Shown: positions 8,689 through 17,358 of the stretch, piece after piece
Position numbering within the stretch: position 1 is the stretch's first letter
How the letters are laid out: each line of letters opens with the position of its first letter
Origin: CAVXNB01 sp963763085
Lineage (GTDB): Bacteria > Actinomycetota > Acidimicrobiia > Acidimicrobiales > Bog-793
Length of the DNA: 64,000 nt
Direction of reading: 5' to 3'
NCBI GenBank assembly: GCA_963763085.1
Contig: CAVXNB010000004.1
Location: 1,240,001-1,304,000 of the forward strand
The notes under the pieces: generated by a model
What the model was told of the DNA's origin: nothing
Seen by the model: only the letters and a program-made list of their open reading frames with translations
Databases searched by the model: none
Position numbers and translations under genes: made by a program

Positions 8689-9438
8689 TCACGACAGCCG
8701 TTCCCACTCCGCGAAGGTGCCGAGGTCCCCTAGCGAACCGCCCGTCAGCCATGTCTCATCGACGAACGCGCCATCGCGCATCGAGATCACACGGTCCGCT
8801 GTTGTGGCGATGCGCTCGTCATGTGTGACGATGAGCAATGTCAAGCCCTTAGTGTGCAAGCCCTCCAACAGCCGAAGCACGTCGAATGCCGCGGCGCTGT
8901 CCAAGTTGCCGGTCGGCTCGTCCGCGAGGACGATCTTCGGATCGTTCGCCAGTGCTCGCGCGATTGCCACGCGTTGGCGTTGCCCCCCGGACAACATCGA
9001 GGGAAGGTGCCGGACGCGATCGGCGAGGTCGACCTCTTCGAGGAGGGCGGTGGCGCGTGCACGAGCATCGCTCGGCGAGCAACCGGCGAGGAGGGCGGGG
9101 AGTTCGACGTTCTCCTGCGCGGTGAGCTCGTTCATCAGGTGGAAGGCCTGAAAGACAAATCCGATCTCGTCGCGGCGTAGGTGGGCAAGGGCGCGCTCGG
9201 AGAGCTGGTCGAGACGTTGTCCCGCGACCGACAGCTGTCCGGCGCTCGGACGATCGAGCCCGCCAATCAGCTGGAGCAGCGTCGATTTGCCGCAGCCGCT
9301 CGGTCCCATGATTGCCAGGGTCTCGCCCTGAGTTACGTCGAGGTCGACCGCGTCGAGCGCGCGCACCAAGCCCTCGCCACTGCCGTAGTCCTTGCGCAAA
9401 CCCTTGGCGTGCACGAGCACAGTGGGTGAGTTATTCAT
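8689..9438 (-). CDS. ABC transporter ATP-binding protein (LolD/MacB type)
   Basis: A 249-residue ATPase partner of the FtsX-like permease. Walker A is GPSGCGKST (45-53), the signature LSGGQ (149-153) and Walker B IVLADEPTGNLD (about 169-180), a typical LolD-type sequence. The start MNNSPTVLVHAKGL was chosen because its ATG overlaps the TGA of the corrected PadR reading frame (ATGA) and because the ATPase family begins here. An uncorrected reading joins PadR and the ATPase into one 422-codon frame. That is explained by a one-base frameshift in padR, not by a true fusion. Confidence 0.9.
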   Translation of the reverse strand: MNNSPTVLVHAKGLRKDYGSGEGLVRALDAVDLDVTQGETLAIMGPSGCGKSTLLQLIGGLDRPSAGQLSVAGQRLDQLSERALAHLRRDEIGFVFQAFHLMNELTAQENVELPALLAGCSPSDARARATALLEEVDLADRVRHLPSMLSGGQRQRVAIARALANDPKIVLADEPTGNLDSAAAFDVLRLLEGLHTKGLTLLIVTHDERIATTADRVISMRDGAFVDETWLTGGSLGDLGTFAEWERLS

Positions 9439-9957
9439 TTCGGAGTACTCCGTCTCGTCCAGGTCGTCTCGCAGACTTGCAACCAGCGCAGATCGGCTTG
9501 CAGGCGCAGCACGATGCCTTCGAGGAGCAACGCCGCGTCCGAATCCTTTTCCTGTTCCATCACCGCGCGCCCTACTTCGCGGCAGACGGCGAAGCAGGTC
9601 ACGACGTTGCGCGTCGATGATGGCGATCGGGTCGGCGAGTGCGCCCTGCGCGGCGGCTATGAGCTTCATGTGGAATTCGGCGAGGTCGGGCCGGGGCCAA
9701 CTCACGTCCGCCATCCACTGCGTCACCCGTTCCTGGCCGGCGGGGGTGAGGCAGTAGACCTTGCGATCGGAGCGCTGCGTAGGCGCATCCAGCCGAGCGA
9801 CGAAGCCCCCCTTCTCCAGCCGGCTGAGCGTGACGTACATCTGAGCTTCGTTGATCCTGTCGGCCACCGGTCCGAGAGCCCGAGCGAGACGAGCACGCAG
9901 CTCGTACCCGTGGGACGGTTCTTTTGCCAGCATCGCCAGCACAACTTCCTGCTGCAC
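9435..9957 (-). pseudogene. PadR-family regulator with a +1 frameshift
   Basis: The first about 125 codons from the GTG at 9957 encode a PadR winged-helix domain (VVLAMLAKEPSHGYELRARL, then LSRLEKGGFVARLD and a Vir_act_alpha_C start). At about 9578-9585 one extra G/C base breaks the frame. Removing it gives a continuation LREVGRAVMEQEKDSDAA and ends VCETTWTRRSTPK with a stop overlapping the ATPase start (ATGA). The restored product is 173 residues, normal for the family. AAGGAGG precedes the GTG. It is probably the repressor of this exporter operon and of itself, through the inverted repeat at 9968-9995. Whether the break is real or a sequence error cannot be told here. Confidence 0.8.
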
Positions 9958-9967
9958 ATCGACCTCC

Positions 9968-9995
9968 TTAACGGTTCAGTATCCTAAACCGTTAA
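9968..9995. promoter_or_regulatory. Inverted-repeat operator upstream of padR
   Basis: Perfect 9-base inverted repeat TTAACGGTT-N10-AACCGTTAA directly upstream of the padR ribosome site, overlapping the first bases of AAGGAGG. Position and symmetry fit an autoregulatory PadR operator. Binding by this protein is inference. Confidence 0.65.
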
Positions 9996-10086
9996 GGTAG
10001 TTGTCAAGGTGCGACTGCTCGCTCGGTCGAGCCCCGATCTCACCGGAGCGGCGTGTCCGCGCTGGATCCTGGCTGAGGGACGCCTT

Positions 10087-10654
10087 TCACTTCCAACCCG
10101 GCGTGCGGCTCGCCTCCTTGATCCACTTACGCAGCTCCGGTCGCTGCAGCTCCTCAACGGAAGTTACCTTGACGTACCGGGTCCGGTCTGTAGCCCCGAG
10201 TGGCGGTGGGCAGTCGAAGTCCGCCCCGCCGAGGAAAACAACGTTTACCGAAACGTCGTAGGCGGCTATCTCGATACTCAAATAGAGAACAACTAAAAAA
10301 AAAAAAAATTCCACTAAAAAAAAATTCGTCACCAAAAAAATTGATCGTAGAGAGTCCGGGCTGTAGCGAGAGTAAAGATGGGCAGTCGAAGTAGCCGAGG
10401 AAAACAACGTTTACCGAAACGTCGTAGGCGGCTATCTCGATGATCCACCCGAGTTCTGCTAACCCGTAGAATGGTCTCTTCCATTTTACGGCGTAGTTCA
10501 GGTCCGGGATTGTCGTTCGAATCGTCTCGTCCAGCTGCTTGATGATGGGCTGGAGATGCGGCATTTGGCGCCGGAACCAGTCGTCGATCTCCGAGTGGTT
10601 TGTCGCGGGCTCTGGAGGCTTTCGCGATACGTTCCCTTTGGTTGCTTTCGGCAT
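10087..10654 (-). pseudogene. DUF1801 (YdhG-like) protein disrupted by an internal duplication
   Basis: The gene starts at MPKATKGNVSRKP with GAAGGA upstream and reads DUF1801-like through PDLNYAVKWKRPFYGLAELG. It then reaches a segment that is present twice in the DNA (10208-10275 and 10380-10441) around an A-rich insert. The second half (GGADFDCPPPLG through ELRKWIKEASRTPGWK) is in another frame. Both halves share the repeat-encoded IEIAAYDVSVNVVFLG, so splicing copy 2 onto copy 1 restores a normal DUF1801 protein of about 130 residues. As it stands the gene is broken. Family members are small cytosolic proteins of uncertain function. Confidence 0.75.
10208..10441. repeat. Direct repeat of about 61-68 bases flanking a 104-base A-rich insert
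   Basis: GGGCAGTCGAAGT followed by a 48-base identical block (10228-10275 and 10394-10441) occurs twice. Copy 1 has CCGCCCC between the two parts where copy 2 has a single A. Between the copies, 10276-10379 contains A-runs of 14 (10295-10308), 9 (10316-10324) and 7 (10334-10340) bases, foreign to the GC-rich surroundings. It could be a local duplication with insertion, or an assembly or amplification artefact. Confidence 0.85.
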
Positions 10655-10734
10655 TTCGTGTCCTTCCGTCGAAGCCGCCAAGCGAGCTGAAGACCGACGT
10701 CGCAGCGCATACTCCTGCCCGTCTACGGACGGAG

Positions 10735-11232
10735 TTAGCTTTCCCTATCCGCAATCATCGATCGCCACGTCGCTCCCGCATCACCAGCAAGGCTGACCGT
10801 GTGGAAACGAGCGTTGATCTCGGCCAGCTGCTCATCCGTGGCCTCAGGACCGAGTAGACCCATCTCCACAAACAGTTCCTCGTTGCCCGAGGGCGAGCAG
10901 ACAAAAAGCATCCGGCCACCGAGGGCAGTAGTGAAAGTGTGCTGACTGCCCTTCGGGACGACTACCAGGGTCCCTGGACCAGCCGAGAACTCAGCCTCAC
11001 CAACCCGAAAGTTGTACTCACCTTCGAGGACGTAGGCGATTTTCATGAAATCGAGGTGGGCGTGGGGTGGGTTCTCTGGTATCGGTCCGTGGGTGAAGAC
11101 AAAGGCGCCCAAGGCGTGGTCGACCTGAGACCCGCGCACCAGAATCTCAGGCCGATGCGGGCCGCCGGTGTCGATACCCAACCCCTCGCCAAGTCGCACG
11201 GCCCAACCGGGTCGACCCCAGTCATCCCTCAT
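10735..11232 (-). CDS. Single-domain cupin protein
   Basis: A 165-residue cytosolic cupin. Cupin motif 1 is visible as NPPHAHLDFMKIAYVLEGE (about residues 54-72, metal ligands His57 and His59 with Glu later), and motif 2 as GTLVVVPKGSQHTF (about 86-99). It resembles Cupin_2 proteins of unknown substrate. It is a single gene transcribed away from the peroxiredoxin-like gene at 11381. The 80 bases separating it from the broken DUF1801 gene show nothing notable. Enzymatic or sensory role cannot be told apart. Confidence 0.8.
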   Translation of the reverse strand: MRDDWGRPGWAVRLGEGLGIDTGGPHRPEILVRGSQVDHALGAFVFTHGPIPENPPHAHLDFMKIAYVLEGEYNFRVGEAEFSAGPGTLVVVPKGSQHTFTTALGGRMLFVCSPSGNEELFVEMGLLGPEATDEQLAEINARFHTVSLAGDAGATWRSMIADRES

Positions 11233-11380
11233 CCCGGTATTCCGGATCTCATCGATGACCCCGCGGATGAGCCCACAGCGACAACGATACGCAAGCTCCA
11301 GGCGACCTGGGTCCGCGACGTGAAGCCGTCGGCGATTCGTGGGATCCTTCGCCCAGACCCGTTTCGAGCCTGGAGGTCAC

Positions 11381-11995
11381 ATGCGAAGCGACATAAGTGA
11401 GGGCGGGACGTTCCCCGACTACGAGCTAGCCGATCAGTCCGGCAAACGGCGTTCTCTGTCGGAACTTCAAGGGGGCAACCCGATGGTGCTCCACCTCTCC
11501 CGCGGCGGCTACGATCCGAAGGAGCACCAATTTGTTCGGCAATTGGTCGACGTCTACCCCGAATTTCGAAACGCATACACACGATTAGTTCTCATCTCCA
11601 CCGACAATCAGCTGAACATCAATGAGTTCCGCGACGCTTTAGGCGCCACCTGGCCGTTCCTGTCGGATCCCGATCGAGTGATCCAGAAGGACCTGGACAT
11701 CAAAGAGTTCACTGATGAGCCGCACGACCCGATGATCCCGCACACGTTCGTCCTCGAACCCGGACTCACGATCTTCAAGGTCTACAACGGCTACTGGTAT
11801 TGGGGCCGCCCGACGATGGCAGAGTTGCACGTGGACCTGCGGGCACTCTTTCAGAAGATTCGCCCGGACTTCGACCTGGCGTCCCCAGGATTGAAGGAGG
11901 CGTGGGAACGAGGAGATCGCGACGAGTTCCTCGTCGACACGCTCGAGGAGCCGATTCGTTACACCGAAGGAAAGAGCATCGGCATCAAACGCTGA
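11381..11995 (+). CDS. AhpC/TSA-fold (peroxiredoxin-like) protein without cysteines
   Basis: A 204-residue protein with the redoxin fold: N-terminal GGTFPDYELADQSGKRRSLSEL, then PMVLHLSRGGYDPKEHQF where relatives carry the peroxidatic-Cys motif (SRGxFCPK), LVLISTDN, and DPMIPHTFVLEPGLTIFKVYNGYWYWGRPT. The catalytic Cys position is Tyr/Asp and no cysteine occurs anywhere in the protein, so a thiol peroxidase reaction is not possible. The start MRSDISEGG has TGGAGG four bases upstream. It is a single gene. A non-catalytic or binding role is inferred. Confidence 0.85.
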   Translation: MRSDISEGGTFPDYELADQSGKRRSLSELQGGNPMVLHLSRGGYDPKEHQFVRQLVDVYPEFRNAYTRLVLISTDNQLNINEFRDALGATWPFLSDPDRVIQKDLDIKEFTDEPHDPMIPHTFVLEPGLTIFKVYNGYWYWGRPTMAELHVDLRALFQKIRPDFDLASPGLKEAWERGDRDEFLVDTLEEPIRYTEGKSIGIKR

Positions 11996-12146
11996 CCAAT
12001 GCGGGAGGGCGAGTGCGCTTCCGTCGTCCGGGCCTCCGACGGCGTGGAGCTGGGGTGACGTCGAACGCCTGCAGCGGCGCACTCCAAGGTGTAAGGCAAG
12101 CGATCTGGTGCGAAGATGCAACCGGAGCCGACCAGAGGAGACCCTG

Positions 12147-12827
12147 ATGAGCACCGTCGACGGACAGGATGGCGCAACCGGCGGGACGCCAAACAACGCA
12201 GTTGCCGACCTGAAGCTTGAAGCGGTCGTCATCCCCGTGGCTGACGCCGACCGCTCCAAGGCCTTCTACGCCGGCCTCGGATGGAGGCTCGACGCCGACC
12301 TCTCCTTCGACAACGGCTTCCGGGTCGTGCAGTTCACGCCACCCGGATCGCTTTGCTCGGTGCAGTTCGGCACCAAGATCACATATGCCCCACCCGGTTC
12401 TGCCCATGGCCTATACCTCGTCGTGTCCGACGTTGATGCCGCACGTGAGGAACTCATGAGTCGGGGAGCCAAGGTCAGTGAGGTATTTCATTCCGGAGCG
12501 CCGGGCGCGCAACTCGATCCCGAGGGAACGAGCGGTCGTGTCAGTGGGCCGGACCCGGATGACAAGAGCTATAGCTCCTTTGCGACGTTTGAAGATCCTG
12601 ACGGCAACGGCTGGCTGCTCCAGGAGGTGACCCACCGCCTCCCGGGCCGACTCGACTCGAACATCACTTCGTTCAACTCCGCCAGCGACCTGGCTGAGGC
12701 GTTGCGCCGCGCCGAGACTGCCCACGGCGCTCACGAGAAGCGGATCGGCAAAGCTGACCCGGATTGGCCCGACTGGTACGCCGAGTACATGGTGCGCGAG
12801 CAGACCGGTCAGGAGCTGCCTGTATGA
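12147..12827 (+). CDS. VOC/glyoxalase-superfamily protein
   Basis: A 226-residue protein with a vicinal-oxygen-chelate domain: LEAVVIPVADADRSKAFYAGLGWRLDAD at about residues 22-49, and FATFEDPDGNGWLLQEVTHRLPGR at about 148-171. The C-terminal about 50 residues form an extra helical tail containing ADPDWPDWYAEYMVREQ, common in an actinobacterial subgroup. GAGGAG lies before the chosen ATG. Metal ligands cannot be assigned with certainty (a Glu in LLQE is the likely last ligand). Function probably a dioxygenase, isomerase or resistance protein; substrate unknown. Single gene, convergent with the MFS gene. Confidence 0.85.
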   Translation: MSTVDGQDGATGGTPNNAVADLKLEAVVIPVADADRSKAFYAGLGWRLDADLSFDNGFRVVQFTPPGSLCSVQFGTKITYAPPGSAHGLYLVVSDVDAAREELMSRGAKVSEVFHSGAPGAQLDPEGTSGRVSGPDPDDKSYSSFATFEDPDGNGWLLQEVTHRLPGRLDSNITSFNSASDLAEALRRAETAHGAHEKRIGKADPDWPDWYAEYMVREQTGQELPV

Positions 12828-12937
12828 GAGATTTCGACGTGTCGAGTGGCTCAGTGCTGCGTTGCGCTGATCATCAGGTGCCATTCGACGCCCTCCCGCT
12901 CACAGCATCACTCAGACGCGACCGCCGGCACTGTCCA

Positions 12938-14179
12938 TCACGTCCTCGAAGCCGGCACGTCGATCTGGGTTCTCCCAGACGCCCTCACCGGATCGCGGCC
13001 ACCCAGTCCCACGAGTGCAAAGACAATGGACAAGGCGGCCAGAAAGAGCCAGCCCACGGTGAAGCTCGTATGCGGGACCAGGTGCCCGAAGATAATCGGA
13101 ATGAAGAAGCCGCCTATGGCGGCGAGAGTGAGCATGAGACCCGTCGCTGTGCCGATGTACTCGTGTCTGATACGGCTGACCCTTGGAGGCACAGACAACC
13201 AGGCGGCGAAGCCGAAGATGAGAAAGAAGCCGATTCCAATGCCAAGTGGCCAGAGAGCGTAATTCGGGACTACGGGGATCAGTGCCAGTAATGCCGCAAC
13301 GACGAAGAGCGGTCCGATCACGAATACCCGCAACCGCGAGCTGCGGTCGGCACAATACCCACCCATCACGCTGCCAGGAATCCCCGCCAGGAGGATCAGT
13401 GCGGACAACAGACCACCCGAGGATGGTTCGAAATGGCGATCGAGCGTTACGTACTCACTGAATAGTTGCGACGTGGTGAAGTAGGCGCCATATCCGCCGA
13501 GTAAGGCGATGCCATAGATCCAGAGATCTCTGCTCGTGATCGAGGCGTGCAAAGCGGCGCGGTCGAACCTCACGCCACCGAGCGACCGATCCCCTTCGGG
13601 GATCCGGAACGCCACGATCGTGACGACGGCGACGAGGAGCTCGAAGACACCGGCAAGAACCAGCGAGGCATGCCAACCGATCGCCCGTTGCAGATACAAC
13701 CAGACGTAGAGGGCGAACGCCGCTCCCGCACTGAAGGCAGCGCCTCCGGTGACGCCGAGGGCGAACGTCACCTCTTTTTCGCGAAACCACACCACCATCG
13801 CCGCGGCCGTCATGGCGACGAATACCGAACCACCGATACCGCTCACGACTCGGAAGAAGGCCAATTCGTTGTAGCTGTAGGACAGTCCGGACATGATGCC
13901 TGCGAGCCCCTGCACAAGGAGACCGAGCACCAAGGTCTTTTTCATGCCGATTCTCGTGGAGAGCATGCCACCCGGGATGTGCGAGAGCCCGTAGCCAACG
14001 ATGTAGAGCGAGATGAGAAGGCTGAGTGGACCGAGTCCGACCTTGAACTCGGCGCCGATGAGCGGGAACGCGGTGGCGACGTCGAACCAGTTCAGCGTGA
14101 GGGCAAAGATCCCCAGACTGATGACTGCGAGCATGGCCCAGCGATCGGAGCCCTCCCCGAAACCTTGGGCGGAGCTCAT
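12938..14179 (-). CDS. MFS transporter (ACS/NarK-like)
   Basis: A 413-residue membrane protein with about twelve membrane segments and major-facilitator signatures: HIPGGMLSTRIGMKKTLVLG in the loop after helix 2, and GYCADRSSRL in the corresponding loop of the second half. The charged central loop is around residues 190-210. It probably moves organic anions or other small polar compounds, but the substrate cannot be read from sequence. It is transcribed alone, divergent from the large LuxR regulator gene 290 bases away, whose protein might control it. The divergent spacer shows no clear palindrome. Confidence 0.88.
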   Translation of the reverse strand: MSSAQGFGEGSDRWAMLAVISLGIFALTLNWFDVATAFPLIGAEFKVGLGPLSLLISLYIVGYGLSHIPGGMLSTRIGMKKTLVLGLLVQGLAGIMSGLSYSYNELAFFRVVSGIGGSVFVAMTAAAMVVWFREKEVTFALGVTGGAAFSAGAAFALYVWLYLQRAIGWHASLVLAGVFELLVAVVTIVAFRIPEGDRSLGGVRFDRAALHASITSRDLWIYGIALLGGYGAYFTTSQLFSEYVTLDRHFEPSSGGLLSALILLAGIPGSVMGGYCADRSSRLRVFVIGPLFVVAALLALIPVVPNYALWPLGIGIGFFLIFGFAAWLSVPPRVSRIRHEYIGTATGLMLTLAAIGGFFIPIIFGHLVPHTSFTVGWLFLAALSIVFALVGLGGRDPVRASGRTQIDVPASRT

Positions 14180-14469
14180 GAGCGTTCCCTTGTCGGCAGA
14201 GCCGCCGGGTCGGCCGGAGTTAGAGTCGAGTCGAATCGATGCCGGCCAGGCTTGCCGGCAGGACTGCCGTCTTCAGCAGACTCCCAGGCGTAGCCTACTA
14301 ACGTGCACTCACGTCTCGCTCGTCCAAGGCGCTTCCCGCGCATCGACGCCAGAGGATCCATCTTGTGCGCTCGACCGAGGGCGAACGGACTCAAACTGGT
14401 GGCAACCCAGTCTTCGAAGGGTCAGCGCCGCGGGCCATGATCGAGCCAGTGCCACCGTCGGACTAACCG

Positions 14470-17160
14470 GTGCCTACCGCAACCCGCTTCGTCGGGCGCA
14501 ACGACGAATTGGGGATCCTCGCGGAGCGATTAGCAGCGGCCGCGATGGGTCATCCCCAGATCCTCCATCTAGAGGGCGAGGCGGGCTCAGGAAAGTCGAC
14601 GCTTCTCGCTCGGTTCCTCGGGTCCCTCTCGGACGTTGTCATTCTCCAGGCCGGGGGCGATGAGGACGAGATGCTCCTCTCCTATGGTGTTGTCGACCAA
14701 CTCGAGCCTGGGACATCCAGGGAGCCAGCCACAGACCCGATGGCTGTCGGGGCAGCATTGTTGGATCTGCTCGATCAACTGCAGTCCGACGGTCGGGTTG
14801 TGGTGCTCGCAATTGACGATTTGCATTGGGCTGACCGACCCTCGTCGCGAGCGATCCTGTTCGCACTACGTCGTCTTCGTGCAGACAAGGTGCTGACTGT
14901 CGTCTCGGCTCGGGGCGGAGGTCTGACCGATCCTGGCTGGGCTCGGTTCCTCGGCGGTGATTCACGGGTCACACGGATCCACCTCGGTGGTCTCAGTTCG
15001 AGCGATCTCACGGACCTCGCCAGCGCTCTCGAGCTCGGATCTCTCACGTACAGGGGAGCGTCTCGGTTAGCTGCCCACACCGATGGGAACGCCCTTTACT
15101 GCCGGGCGTTGCTCGACGAGATCGGCGTCGCCGCTTTGAACGAAGGGGACGGGGGACTGCCTGCGCCTCGGGAGCTGTCCGCGGTCATCCTCGCCCGGGT
15201 GACTGCGCTCTCTGCTGCAACCCAGTCGTTTCTCGCGGCTGCCTCGGTGCTGGGGCAGCACTCGCCGTTATCGATGATCGCGACGGTCGCCGAGCTACCG
15301 GACGCACTCGATGCCGTCGATGCTGTCGTCAAGGCCGGGCTGATGAGCGACGGTGGGGTCGTATCAGAGCTGTCCTTCACTCATCCGCTATATCGGGCCG
15401 CCATCTACGCCGACCTCAGCCCGACTCATCGCCAGATGCTGCATGCGCGTGCAGCCGAATTCGTTGCGGGGCAGGCCCGTCTGGCACACCGGATTGCGGC
15501 GTCGGCCGGTGCAGACGAGTCGCTCGCGGGCGAGCTCGAAGCATCGGCTCTGAAAAGTCTTGCGCACGGTGAGCTAGGCACCGCGGTATGGGCGTTCGAG
15601 CATTCGGCCTACCTATCACCCGATGCCGGACAGCGGGAGCGACGGCTGCTCGACGCCGCTGGAGTCCAGCTCATTGCGGCGGACAACGCCGGCGCGGCGC
15701 GAACGCTGGCGGCCTGCCGCGGCAGCAGCGCCCGCCGTGACGCCCTGTCCGGCCTGCTCGGCGTCTACACCGGATCGCCTGACGCCGAGGATCGCCTGTT
15801 AGCGGCATGGGAAAGCCATGATCCGGGAACCGAGTCGGAGATCGGGACGCGGGCGGCGACATCGCTGGCCAACTGGATGGTCCTTTCCGGGCGCCCGGAC
15901 CAGGCGCTCATGTGGGCTGGTCGAGCCGTCGATGGCACCGTCCCAGGGTCGGCGTTGCACATCCGGGCTCGCGTCGCTCAGGCCTTTGCCATGTCGTCTG
16001 CTGGCCGGAGCCCCGACGGGCTGGAGGCGCTGGACTTGCCTCCGGCGTCGGGGAACGAGGTCCAGGCGGCAGCGAGCGACGTTTTGATCATGCGGGGAAT
16101 GCTGAAGCTCTACGTCGACGATCTGGCCGGTGCCATCGCCGACCTCGGCGTTGCTGCCGCCAGGCTTCGCAACGGCATGCCCGCTAGCTACCCCGGCATG
16201 TGCTTGTCGGATCTGAGCGACGCGCACTTCCGCCGCGGCGACTGGGACGCCGCAGTGACCTATGCACAGCTGGCGACCTCGCTGGCCATGGACACCGACC
16301 GCCCTGTTGATCTCGTTCGGGCACACGCCCGCGCGACCCAGGTTCTCGCCTTCCGCGGGCAGTGGACCGACGCCGATGCGCACGCAAAGGCGGCGCGGGC
16401 GGCGGCTCAGCGCTTCCCCCGGGCGCTGACCACCGCTGCTGCCGCCATGGCGGGCACGTCGTTGGCCTTCGCCCGCGGCGACTGGGCGGGCGTGATCGAC
16501 GCCGCCGAGCCGGTTCGGGCGGCCGGGCCCCCAAGCGTTGGTGGCCTACCGGGTGTGCTCAGCTGGAGGGCGTTCGAAGCCGACGCCCTCGTGGGCCTCG
16601 GGCGGCTCGGCGACGCCCAGCGCGCCCTCGACGAGTTCGATTCCGCGATAGCCCACGGCGGACCGGGCTCCGCGGTGCGCGCGAGCGCCCGATGCCGCGG
16701 CAACCTGGCCGCGGCCGTGGGTGATGAGGCGGGGGCGGAACAGGCCTTCTCGCAGGCCCGTTCGATCAGGACGACTGCGCCCATGCCGTTCGAGGTCGCA
16801 CTGTTGAATTTCGACGACGGCCGCCGTCTGCGCGGGTTCGGTCATGGACCGGCGGCCGTCGCCCGCCTCGAGGAGGCGCACAAGGCGTTCTCCCAACTTG
16901 GCGCGGACCCCTTCGTGCAGGCGTGCGCTGGCGAGCTGGCGGCCTTGCACGTCACGGCTGCTCCAGAGAGCCCCGCCAGACTTCTAGGTCTGAGCCGCGC
17001 CGAGCTGGCCGTGGCGCGATTGGTGGCAATCGGACTGACCAACAAAGAAGTGGCGAGCGAGCTGTACGTGTCGGTGAAGACCGTGGAGTACCACCTTCGC
17101 AACTGCTTCATGAAGCTCGACATCACGTCCCGCCGAGCGCTCGCCGCCCTTGTGAACTGA
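14470..17160 (+). CDS. Large ATP-binding LuxR regulator (LAL family)
   Basis: An 896-residue MalT-like transcription regulator. The N-terminal AAA domain starts at TRFVGRNDELGILAERL and has Walker A EGEAGSGKSTLL (about residues 36-47) and Walker B VVVLAIDDLHWAD (about 112-124). A long helical, TPR-like middle section follows. The C-terminal LuxR helix-turn-helix reads LSRAELAVARLVAIGLTNKEVASELYVSVKTVEYHLRN. The GTG start was chosen because VGRNDEL normally lies close to the N terminus; no strong ribosome site is seen. Such proteins activate catabolic or antibiotic genes in response to a ligand. Neighbours do not reveal the target. Confidence 0.92.
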   Translation: MPTATRFVGRNDELGILAERLAAAAMGHPQILHLEGEAGSGKSTLLARFLGSLSDVVILQAGGDEDEMLLSYGVVDQLEPGTSREPATDPMAVGAALLDLLDQLQSDGRVVVLAIDDLHWADRPSSRAILFALRRLRADKVLTVVSARGGGLTDPGWARFLGGDSRVTRIHLGGLSSSDLTDLASALELGSLTYRGASRLAAHTDGNALYCRALLDEIGVAALNEGDGGLPAPRELSAVILARVTALSAATQSFLAAASVLGQHSPLSMIATVAELPDALDAVDAVVKAGLMSDGGVVSELSFTHPLYRAAIYADLSPTHRQMLHARAAEFVAGQARLAHRIAASAGADESLAGELEASALKSLAHGELGTAVWAFEHSAYLSPDAGQRERRLLDAAGVQLIAADNAGAARTLAACRGSSARRDALSGLLGVYTGSPDAEDRLLAAWESHDPGTESEIGTRAATSLANWMVLSGRPDQALMWAGRAVDGTVPGSALHIRARVAQAFAMSSAGRSPDGLEALDLPPASGNEVQAAASDVLIMRGMLKLYVDDLAGAIADLGVAAARLRNGMPASYPGMCLSDLSDAHFRRGDWDAAVTYAQLATSLAMDTDRPVDLVRAHARATQVLAFRGQWTDADAHAKAARAAAQRFPRALTTAAAAMAGTSLAFARGDWAGVIDAAEPVRAAGPPSVGGLPGVLSWRAFEADALVGLGRLGDAQRALDEFDSAIAHGGPGSAVRASARCRGNLAAAVGDEAGAEQAFSQARSIRTTAPMPFEVALLNFDDGRRLRGFGHGPAAVARLEEAHKAFSQLGADPFVQACAGELAALHVTAAPESPARLLGLSRAELAVARLVAIGLTNKEVASELYVSVKTVEYHLRNCFMKLDITSRRALAALVN

Positions 17161-17358
17161 CCTCTTCGGTCCGCTGCACGGGAGACGGGGGACTTCTACG
17201 CCTTCACCCAAGCGGCCAGCATCCGAGCGGTAGAAGAGACGCTGAAAGGCACCGCACCCGGGGCGCGCAGCCCTGCAGCCGCCTTCGGCGCTGACTTCGC
17301 CTTCAACGATCAGAGACACCACGGGTATCTCCGAGCTGAGCTGAGCGCTGCGGTCTAG
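17161..17358 (+). pseudogene. Possible gene remnant (C-terminal fragment)
   Basis: An open frame without a start follows directly after, and in the same frame as, the LuxR gene stop. It reads through DFYAFTQAASIRAVEETLKG and GARSPAAAFGADFAF to a TAG, in good coding style. The AAAFGADFAF segment is reminiscent of the C terminus of saccharopine-dehydrogenase-like proteins. It may be the leftover end of a deleted gene, or chance. Its last bases overlap the end of the G1 peptidase gene on the other strand. Confidence 0.3.

Noticed and set aside
8689..9957. A PadR-ABC ATPase fusion protein of 422 residues
   Set aside because: A single extra base explains it; the corrected padR frame ends at an ATGA overlap with a canonical ATPase start.
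10295..10340. Poly-A tracts as a terminator or insertion-sequence end
   Set aside because: No GC stem precedes the runs and no transposase or terminal inverted repeat is present; the flanking direct repeats fit duplication or artefact better.
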